Assembly (NCBI GenBank): GCA_023807065.1
Contig: JAJJLU010000587.1
Coordinates: 1 to 29,100, forward strand
DNA from: Isotricha intestinalis
Lineage: Eukaryota; Ciliophora; Litostomatea; Vestibuliferida; Isotrichidae
DNA: 29,100 nucleotides
Reading direction: 5' to 3'
Shown: positions 1 through 8,423 of the stretch, piece after piece
Numbering within the stretch: the stretch's first letter is position 1
How the letters are laid out: the number at the start of each line of letters is the position of its first letter
Notes under the pieces: model-generated
The model's database searches: none
What the model saw: the letters and a program-made list of their open reading frames with translations, nothing else
Told to the model about the DNA's origin: nothing
Position numbers and translations under genes: made by a program

Positions 1-336
1 TAATAGATTAAATACATAAATGAACAAAAAGAAAATATTAGTGTATAAAAATAAAAGTAAATAGACCAAATACAAATAATAGAAATAAAAAAAGCAGAAA
101 ACAATTAGATATATTATTATAAACAATCAATGAAAACATTTTAATAAAAAATGATAAATGATAAAAAAAGAAAATTTATTTTTAAGTAAAATCAATAAAT
201 ATATATTTTTTTATTTAATTTATTAAATAGAAATAATTTTTAGTTTTTGGTTTTTTTTTCAATTAAAAATAATAAAATAAATTTTCTTTTTTTTATATTT
301 TTAAAACTATTTAATTTTTGATATTATAAAAATTAT
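1..336. other. AT-rich 3' flank of CFAP45, no gene seen
   Basis: This stretch lies downstream of the stop codon of the minus-strand CFAP45 gene. It is almost pure A/T with homopolymer runs, and I see no open frame, RNA gene or repeat. It presumably holds the 3' UTR and polyadenylation region of CFAP45. Confidence 0.6.
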
Positions 337-1782
337 TTAACCTTGTAACTCAGGACCAAAAGTAAAGCATTTAAGGGGAACAATATATTTATCTTCAATA
401 TCAATTGATTTTAAATAATCAATTTTTTGTTGTTTAATAGCTTCTAAACCTCTTCTATATTCATCATTATTTTGTCTAACTTTTCTTCCTTCTTCAAGAA
501 TTTCTCTTCTATCAACTTTTTCTTTTTCTTGTTTATTGAGAATTTGTTGTCTTAATTCCTCTCTATGATGAAGTAATTGAGCTTTTTTCTTTCTTTCAAT
601 TTCTTTTTGTCTTTCAATTTCAATTAATTGTTCTTTAATGATTTTTTGGAATTCTTCTTCTTCTTTTTTAGCTTCTTCAGCTAAAATTAATTCTTTAGCA
701 TCAATTTGTCTTTTATTATCTCTCATTAATTCAGCTAATCTTTTTTGTTTTGCAATCATATCTTCTTCTTCTTTTTTCCTTTGTTTTCTTTCATTATCTT
801 CAAAAGCTCTTTTTGCTCTAATAGCATCTAATTCAGCTGCTTTATCACTTGCTTTTAATTGTTTATCTCTTAATTTAGCTAATTCTTTCTCTTTTTCTGC
901 TTCTAATCTTTTCTTTTCTTGGAAAGCTTCTTCTTCTTTTCTTGCTTTTTCTTTATTAAAAGCTTCAATTCTTTTTTCTTCTTCTTGTTCTTCCATTTTT
1001 TTCTTTTGTTTATTTAATATTGCTTGTCTGTTTGCTTCTAAAGCTTCTTTTACTCTTATTTCATTTAATATTTTTTCTTGTTCTAATTTCTTTCTTTCTT
1101 CTTCGAGTCTTTGTGCCATTAATTTCTTCATTTCTAAACCTTCTTTTTCTATTGCATCTCTTTGTAATTGTCTTTCTTTTTGAGCATGTTTAATTTGTTC
1201 CATTATCACAAGTGCTCCTTCTCTTTGTTGTTTTGCTACTTTTTCTTTTTGTTCTTCTTGTAATTTCATTTCTTTTAATCTTTCTAATTCCATCATTAAA
1301 TCTAATTTCTCTTCTTTTTTCTTATATATTTCTTCAACTTTTTTTCTATCTTTCATTTGTCTATCTCTAATTGTTGCTATTTTAGCATAAAGAACCATTT
1401 TATCCATTTGTTTCACATAATCATCTTCACTTGAAATTCTATTGTCATTTTCAAAAATTTTTTTTGCTTCTTCTTCTTGTAATCTATGTAATGTTTCTAA
1501 TTGTATTTTTTTATCTAGATCTATTATTCTTTGTTTGTGAGCTAATGCTTTTTGTAATTTTGCTTCATCATTATTAAAAGATGAAGCTGTGTTTAAAACT
1601 GATTTTGCTGGTTCAGTATATAAAGCATTTTTTTTAATTCTGTCAAAATCTTTTAAACTTAATATTGCACTGTCTTTTAAAGCATTCATTCTTGCTCTTG
1701 AAATGGCTTGGCCAGGAAGTTTAAAGTTTGATTTAGATAAAAGTGACTATTAATATTTTAATTACTAAATATATCTTACCAT
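337..1782 (-). CDS. CFAP45: CFAP45, ciliary microtubule inner protein (two exons)
   Basis: CFAP45 (CCDC19) is a filamentous protein inside the doublet microtubules of motile cilia. The protein is almost entirely a Glu/Lys/Arg-rich helical coiled coil. It shows family-like segments: MVLYAKIATIRDRQM, then EEKLDLMMELERLKEM, a central KELAKLRDKQLKASDKAAELDAIRAKRA-type stretch, and a tail with HHREELRQQI followed by EEGRKVRQ. These match my recollection of animal CFAP45 in the same order. I place the start at 1782 rather than at the internal Met at 1689. The frame stays open above 1689 for 19 codons (SLLSKSNFKLPGQAISRAR), then meets a 33-nt GT...AG intron (1747-1779), and the three bases before it are ATG. 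CDS is join of 337-1746 and 1780-1782, 470 aa, stop TAA. The family call is firm; the first exon is inferred from splice signals and frame. Confidence 0.85.
1747..1779 (-). other. 33-nt intron directly after the CFAP45 start codon
   Basis: On the minus strand the sequence reads ATG, then GTAAGATATATTTAG..., ending AATATTAATAG, then TCACTTTTATCT. The donor GTAAG and acceptor TAG are canonical. The retained intron carries in-frame TAG and TAA stops, and removing it joins ATG to an open frame continuous with CFAP45. It is a phase 0 intron. Confidence 0.75.
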
Positions 1783-2011
1783 TTCCTTAGATTGTTTTAT
1801 TTAATTTTAATATTAACAGTTATATTTATATTTATTTTATATTTATTAGAATAAAATAATAAAAATTGAAAGAAAAATGGAATAATTTGAAGTTATAAAT
1901 TTTATTAATATTTTTTATATTCAATTAAAAAAATTATTCATAAGTAAATTTAGGTTCTCATTTTTAAATTATCATTTTTTAAATTTTATTAATTTATTGT
2001 TTTATTTTTTT

Positions 2012-3043
2012 TTATTTTTTAAGGAAAAACTCATCTAAATTTTTTTGAGTTTTTTTTCTTTTTTTTATATGAGCTAATTCTTCATTATTATCTAATGTAG
2101 GGAAGATTTTCATTCTTTTAACGTATTTTGGTTTTAATTTTTTTCTTACTTTTAAACTTGAACTTATTATAGTTGTTGATTTTTCTGACATATTATCGTC
2201 TTTACTTTTATCCTTTAATTTTTCTAAGGCATTGATTTTATTTAAATTTTTTTTTTGAATTGTTTTTTCATTAATTTCCTTATGAACAGCTGATTTCTCT
2301 CCTTCATTGTTTAAAAAATTTTTAATAAGTAAATTACCATTTTTATTATATTTCACTTCATCTAGAGGAAGAATATTATCTTTACTTGTATTACTTAATT
2401 TATTAACTAAATCTCCGATTAGATAATATTTCATTTTAATTTCTTTATCAATAATTTCTTTTAATTCTTTTCCTGTTAAATAGTCTAAAACTTGTTGATA
2501 CTTAGTGAATATTACTGGCATTCTTTCATGAATAAAATCAATTTGTTTGTTTGCGTTCATTGTAATGATACTTACACTTTTATAAGGAAAACCTTCATTG
2601 TCAATTTCTTCATTATATAATCCTGCTAAAAATATTACATTATCTTCTTTTTCATTTGTTGAGATGTAATAAGGTTTATTTTTATCTTTATTTTCCCATT
2701 CATAATATCCTTCAATTATGATTATGCATCTCTTATATTGTTTATACATTTTATATATACTTATTGTTTCTATTCTTGAATTAAATAATAAATGATCTAA
2801 TTGTTCTAAATAAATTCCCCATTTCATTGCCTCTAAATTTATTTCATTATTCAAATTATTTTTACTAGAATCTTTATTTTGTTTTATTTCTTTATTCATA
2901 TAAATACATGGGAGATATTGACCAGGAGAAATATTATAACTTTCTTTATAGTAAATATGATTGTTCATTTCTTTGTTTTTTTTTAATTTTGCAATTTTTG
3001 ATAAATCTTTTGAACATAATGATATAACTACTCTCCCACACAT
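2012..3043 (-). CDS. HMCES: HMCES/YedK-type SRAP protein, abasic-site DNA-protein crosslinker with PIP box
   Basis: SRAP-domain proteins shield abasic sites in single-stranded DNA by a covalent thiazolidine link through Cys2. All active-site elements are visible. MCGR puts the nucleophile at Cys2, exposed once Met1 is removed. NISPGQ is at 37-42 and MKWGI at 73-77. Asn88 is in NSRIET, Glu115 in EGYYEW, and His172 in HERMP. The start is fixed by the required Cys2. The catalytic domain ends near residue 230. The last ~110 residues are a Lys-rich, probably disordered tail ending in QKNLDEFF (333-340), a textbook PCNA-interacting (PIP) box. That fits the replication-coupled eukaryotic protein (HMCES) rather than the shorter bacterial YedK. 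The next gene on this strand, the coiled-coil gene, ends 88 bp upstream. Stop is TAA. Confidence 0.9.
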   Translation of the reverse strand: MCGRVVISLCSKDLSKIAKLKKNKEMNNHIYYKESYNISPGQYLPCIYMNKEIKQNKDSSKNNLNNEINLEAMKWGIYLEQLDHLLFNSRIETISIYKMYKQYKRCIIIIEGYYEWENKDKNKPYYISTNEKEDNVIFLAGLYNEEIDNEGFPYKSVSIITMNANKQIDFIHERMPVIFTKYQQVLDYLTGKELKEIIDKEIKMKYYLIGDLVNKLSNTSKDNILPLDEVKYNKNGNLLIKNFLNNEGEKSAVHKEINEKTIQKKNLNKINALEKLKDKSKDDNMSEKSTTIISSSLKVRKKLKPKYVKRMKIFPTLDNNEELAHIKKRKKTQKNLDEFFLKK

Positions 3044-3131
3044 TCTTTTTTTTGAAATTAAATTATTTAAATTTTGAAAATCTGTGATAAATATTAAAAA
3101 TTATATTATTAAATTTTAAAAAAATATATAA

Positions 3132-5144
3132 TTAAACATCTTCTGTACTTTTATTAAATGTAATTCCATGATATATTCTTTTATTAAAACCACTTTTTTT
3201 TAAATTTCTAACACTTGATGATTTATTTAAAGTAAATATTTGCCCATATCCTTTTTTCCTTAAACTTAAATTCATTGTTGGATTTATTTGTCCAACAATT
3301 AATTCAGAATTTTTTTTTATAATATCATCAAAAGTTAATCCATTTTTTTGTTCATTTTTCATATAAGAATATAAAGATTTATTAAAAATTTTTCCTTTAT
3401 CAAAATTTTCAAGTTTATTTTTAATTTCATTTCTTAATCTATCAATTTCAATATCTTCATTATCTTTATTACTATCATTTATTCCTTCTTCAAAATTTTG
3501 TATTAATTTAAAATAATCTTCGACATTTGCAATATAATTATTGATTGATGATTCAGTATAAGCTAAATTTTTATCAATTTGAATTTTTTTTGGAACAAAT
3601 TCAGATAAATAAGAATTATTCATTTTAGATAAAAATTTATCTGTTGCTGGTTGAATTCTTGTAAAAAATTCTCTCTTTTTTTTTATTTCATTTTCCAAAT
3701 CAAAAATTTCGTTTTCTAATTGAGAAATTTTTGCATTTTTATCTTTAATGAATTCCCTTTTAGATTCATTATTTTCAATATTTTTATCTTTATAGTATAT
3801 AATTTTCTTATCTAATTCAATATTTTTCGTTTCTAATTCTCCAATTTCATTTTGTAATCTATTAATATACATATTAACATTATTCATTTGTTCTTCATTT
3901 TTTTGAAAAACTATATTTAAATCATTATAAGAATTAACATTATTATAACTTAATACTTTTTGAAAAATATCATTAATAATTTTAGAATTAACAATATATT
4001 TTTCAATCATTCTTTTTTGTATTTTATTACTAGATTTCCATTTTTTAATTAATTCTTCTATCATTGGAGTTCTATCAGAAATTTCTTCATTAGAAATTAA
4101 TTTTAATTTTTTTTCTATTTCTTTCCCAGTTGTACCTTTAAATAAAGCATTTGAACTATCATTAGATAAAATTAACATTTGCTTTTTATTTGCTTGTTCT
4201 TTTTTTTTCTCTCTTTCTTTTCTGATTGATTCTTGAATTAATTTATGATATTCAATTTCTAAATTCTCTCTTGTTCTTTCAAAATCTTTTTGTTGTTGAA
4301 TTCCTTTATCTATACTTTCTTTCAATTCTACTTTTTTTATTTGTTTTTTTGTTATTTCATTATTAAGTTTTAATTGTTCTATTTCTTTTTCTTTTTGTTT
4401 ATTTATTTTTATTACATTTTCTCTTTTTAATATTGCATTTGATTTTTGTTTTCTTAATTCTGTAACTTCATTTTTTAAATCTTGATTAATTAATAATAAT
4501 TTATTTATATCATTTTCTATATCTCCTAAAGCATTTTGATTTTTTCCAAGTTCTTTTTTAATTTTTATTTGTTCTTCAAATTGTACTTTTTCTTTTAATT
4601 GTTTTTTTTTTAAAGGAAATGAAAAGGTTAAATCTCTTTTTTGATTTAATCTTTCCTTTCTTTCCTTTTCTTTTTCTTCTTTTGACAATTCTGGTACTTT
4701 ACCTTGTAGTTCACAATAAAGTTTAAATTTTTGTTCATATCTTTCTGAACAAATCCTTAATTGAATTTTTTCATTTTCTATTTTCTTTGTAATTTCTTGT
4801 ATTTCTTTTTGAATATTATCTAAAGTTGAATTTGAAAATATTTTTATATTATTTGATGTCTCTTGATTTAAAGTATCATATTCCAAAATATCATCTTCTT
4901 TTTCATTGTTTGTTTTTTCTTCGTTGTCTTTTTTCGAATTTGCGAAATCTTCCAATAAAATATGATTATCATTGGTTTCATTTTTATTAATTTCTTTTTG
5001 AGGAAATGTTATTTGATTTGTATTTTGATATTTTGTTAAATTTGTATTTTGAAATGTATTTTCTAATGAACTTTTCTGTTCTGTCAGTATATCATCATCT
5101 TCTTTTAATTTCGATATTCCTCTTGAAGTACTTTGTTCTATCAT
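3132..5144 (-). CDS. Long coiled-coil protein, possibly an outer-dynein-arm docking-complex subunit
   Basis: A 670-residue protein with an acidic, Asn-rich head (1-105), two long coiled-coil blocks (about 110-330 and 420-520) separated by a short globular-looking segment, and a basic tail (from about 600) without coiled coil. The stretch around residues 390-440 (SYNNVNSYNDLNIVFQKNEE, then INRLQNEIGELE) resembles the TG-x-DxxxLVxxFIxxEExNFxLFxYVNELNxE segment of the ODAD1/CCDC63/CCDC114 docking family. Its position between two coiled coils also fits. If right, it would anchor outer dynein arms to the doublet. Low-complexity Lys/Glu/Asn composition makes spurious coiled-coil similarity easy, so the family call is tentative while the gene itself is secure. 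Start is the first Met after an upstream AT-only spacer; stop TAA. Confidence 0.6.
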   Translation of the reverse strand: MIEQSTSRGISKLKEDDDILTEQKSSLENTFQNTNLTKYQNTNQITFPQKEINKNETNDNHILLEDFANSKKDNEEKTNNEKEDDILEYDTLNQETSNNIKIFSNSTLDNIQKEIQEITKKIENEKIQLRICSERYEQKFKLYCELQGKVPELSKEEKEKERKERLNQKRDLTFSFPLKKKQLKEKVQFEEQIKIKKELGKNQNALGDIENDINKLLLINQDLKNEVTELRKQKSNAILKRENVIKINKQKEKEIEQLKLNNEITKKQIKKVELKESIDKGIQQQKDFERTRENLEIEYHKLIQESIRKEREKKKEQANKKQMLILSNDSSNALFKGTTGKEIEKKLKLISNEEISDRTPMIEELIKKWKSSNKIQKRMIEKYIVNSKIINDIFQKVLSYNNVNSYNDLNIVFQKNEEQMNNVNMYINRLQNEIGELETKNIELDKKIIYYKDKNIENNESKREFIKDKNAKISQLENEIFDLENEIKKKREFFTRIQPATDKFLSKMNNSYLSEFVPKKIQIDKNLAYTESSINNYIANVEDYFKLIQNFEEGINDSNKDNEDIEIDRLRNEIKNKLENFDKGKIFNKSLYSYMKNEQKNGLTFDDIIKKNSELIVGQINPTMNLSLRKKGYGQIFTLNKSSSVRNLKKSGFNKRIYHGITFNKSTEDV

Positions 5145-5292
5145 TTTTTTTCAAAATTTCAAATTATTTAAAATATATAAAATTTTGAATTTAATATATA
5201 ATAAATTCATTAATAAATAAATAATATGTTAAAAATTGAGATCATTTACATTCAATAGAAAATGCTATAGTTTTTACTTTATATAAATTTAT

Positions 5293-8284
5293 TTATTTTT
5301 CTTTCAAAGGTGAAGAAGGATTGTTAGGTTTACTTACAATTAATTTAGACCTAATTCCATATTTTTTTAAATATTTTACCTCTACTTTATTTTTAAACTC
5401 AAACCAATTTGGAATTCTAACATATGTGATCAATTTCAATATTAAGAAAATAATATTTTCTGTAAGTATTAATAAAACAAATTTTTTAGTTCTATCAAAA
5501 GGAATAAAGTGTTTGTTTGTGTAAAAAATTATACATATATTTGAAATAATACCTAAAAATGCCATAATAGATTGAACTTCATTAAAAATGCCTATTCCTT
5601 TTGAATCATCTAATGATTTTACATACACCAAATATTTCATAGAAAAACCGGTTGAAAGCCTAAAAAATATTGTTAATAAGAACATATATGCAAAAGATAT
5701 TTTAGAACAAACACCAAATTGCATTATATAACCAAAATTAAAAATTACAGGCATCATAACTTCAGATAAATCAGTATTTCCAAATTCTTTTCTAGTATAG
5801 TAAATATATTTTTTGGATTTATTGTTAGAATAAGCATATTTTTCTAAAATAGTATGATCTACTTTTTTTTTTTGTTTTCTTTTATGAATAAAATAATAAA
5901 CAGTTTTTGTAGCAATAACGGTTATATCTGAAATTATTATCATTGTTAATTGATTTCCTAATTCATGGAAACAATCGTTAAAAACACAACTTTCAAAATA
6001 TCTTTTACCAAAAGCTATATAATATAAGTTAAAATAATAATTAAAGAACTCAAAAATTAATTGCTTTTTCAAAATAGATAATTTATATTCTTTCTTTGTA
6101 AAATAGTTTTCATTATCTGTAATCCATTTATTTAATTTATTATATAATTTACTTAGAATTTCTCTAGATATATAAATAGCAATTGGAACAATATATAACC
6201 AAATTGTTTTAACTTTAGAAGTATTTGAAATTGGATTATTTTCATACATATTTAAATTTTGAATATAAAAAATAACTAAATTAATTATAACAGTCCCAAA
6301 AAGAGAACCAAAAACAAGAATAAATGTAATAATGTCTCTAATTAAAGCTTGTAATTTATCATAAATTGGAATTTTAACGCTCATAAAAATTTCTACAGTT
6401 TCATCCTGGTTTTGAATAATTAAATCATTAGTTTTTTCTAATTTAAAGTGATCCATTCCCCATATATAATTATATAAAATTTCTCTTTTCATCCAAGACA
6501 CAACAAAATAATTTCCCCATAAAACAATTAAACCTGCAAAAATTAAATTTAAACATAAAATAGTATTTTCTGCAAAACCTTTCATTTTTAAAATTGGTTT
6601 TCCTAATTTATAAATGATTCCTAAAGAAGCTGGGAATAAACTCCACAAAACATAATGCGTAATCCAAGAATAAAAATAACCTATTTTTTCACCAAAAGAA
6701 GCTCTTAAAATTCTATTTATTTTTTTTGTTTCTTTATCATTAAAAGGAGTTGAATATGCATGAACCATTTGAGAAAATTTAATTGATTGATTAATTCCCT
6801 CGTAATTAGGAATATACATTATTTTCTTAATAACTCTATCTATATCTTCGGCATTATTTGAAATAGAATTTTTAATTAAATCAATATCAAAAATAGTTGA
6901 AAGAGATGCAAAAATAATTCTGCATTTATCAATAGAACGAAAACAACTTGAACATGTTAAATTATATGTTTGTCTATAGTCTAGTATATTTTCACATTGA
7001 GGACATATATGATAATTATCAAGAGAATCATATCTTCTAAATTTATCAGCAAGTGCTTTAATAAAACTTGCATAAGGAGGATATTGTTCAATATAATCTA
7101 AATTATAATCATGATATTGTAAAGCATTTAATTCATTAACTTTTTTTTGTTTTGTTAAAAAATATTGTGATAATGTTATTTCTTTTCCTTCTCTTGTACA
7201 AAAAGTCCCATCTTTTTTTCCTATGATAGGAATATCTTGTATTCTAAATTGAGCTTGATAATGAAAAGTTTCAGCTAAATCCATAATTGATTTTTCTTTT
7301 CCATAAAAATCAATATCTAAATTTGAAAATTCATCTATATAATATTTTACTCTTAAACCTGTAAATAAAATTACAAAAAATTCTATATAACAAACAAATT
7401 TTTCAAAACTTGAATCTGGGAAATCTCTATCATTTTCAATACAAAATTTTACTAATTCACTTCTAAAATCATTTATTCTATTACAGAATAATTCTTCTAA
7501 ATATTCTTTATAATTTATTAATTCTTTTTCAGAATCAATTGATAAAACTGAATCTTCTTCTTCTTCTTCTTTCAATTCTTCTTCTTCATCATTATTTTCT
7601 TTTTCTTTTTTTTCAACCACCAAACTTACTGCTGATTTATTCAATAAATTATTTTTTATATTTTTAACAAATGTATTATATGAATTGTCATGATTTAAAT
7701 TATTAAATGGATCATCTAAATCTTCAAAATTAGATTCTTTCCTAATATAACTTCTTAAGTTTCTAAAATTATTTAATTGTTCCATGACTATTTTTTTCTT
7801 TTTAAATTTATCATCAGTTTCTAAAATTAAACTAACATAAGGAGTAATTTGTTTCATTTCCTCCCCATAAGATTTTTCTATTCTTTTTTCTAAAGTTTCT
7901 TTTCTAAAAAATCTGGTAAAAAAAATTAACAAAAATGGTTTTAATTGAGGTAAAACTTCAGAATCTTTAGCAACTCTACCTTGAGGACAAAGAATTTGTT
8001 TCATATATTGTACTTGTTTCTTTGGAAGATATAAATATAATAATTCTTTATTTTTAGTATTTATTATTGGAAAACCTGATATGGGTGGAAGAGGAAATGG
8101 CAAAGAATCACCTATTAATGAATTAACTATTGTTTGATCATTCTTATACATTGAACTTGTTTTTCTTGTACTTGAACGTTGAATTTGAAAATCAAAATTA
8201 GTTCCTTATGGGGAAAAGTTATATTAAATTATTACTTAATTTGTTTAACGTAGTTCCTAATGATTCTGTATATCTAGATTCCAT
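5293..8284 (-). CDS. Anoctamin/TMEM16-family membrane protein (two exons)
   Basis: TMEM16 proteins are Ca2+-activated phospholipid scramblases or anion channels with ten membrane helices. The signature segments occur in order: FGEKIGYFYSW leading into the first helix (about residue 520), WMKREILYNYIWG after the second, EFFNYYFNLYYIAF in the fifth, CFHELGNQL before the sixth, and FNFGYIMQF in the seventh. I count about ten hydrophobic segments between residues 525 and 945. The N-terminal cytosolic half is long, with an acidic run (about 221-234) and a CPQC...CSSC motif (417-437). The frame stays open upstream of the Met at 8151 to a 31-nt intron (8205-8235); splicing to the 49-nt exon 8236-8284 adds 34 residues and gives 986 aa. 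Ca2+-site acidic residues of TM6-TM8 seem absent, so scramblase or channel activity is not established. Stop TAA. Confidence 0.88.
8205..8235 (-). other. 31-nt phase 1 intron near the anoctamin 5' end
   Basis: The minus strand reads AACAAATTAA, then GTAATAATTTAATATAAC...CCCCATAAG, then GAACTAATTTTG. Retained, it introduces an in-frame TAA. Removed, it joins A to GA (Arg17) and links a 16-codon open exon starting at ATG 8284 to the main frame with no other change. Confidence 0.75.
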
Positions 8285-8423
8285 TGAATCTATTTTTTCT
8301 TTGTTTATTATAATATTTTTAAAATTATTTAAATAAAATAAATATAAAAATAAATAAATATGTGTGAATATTTAAATGAAAAATTAAAAAAAAAAATGCA
8401 TAATGTAAAAAATATTTTGCTTA

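Noticed and set aside
638..1183. 181-codon plus-strand open frame opposite CFAP45
   Set aside because: It is the Ser/Phe/Leu-rich mirror of a Glu/Lys-rich coiled coil on the other strand. The minus-strand protein matches a known family and this one does not.
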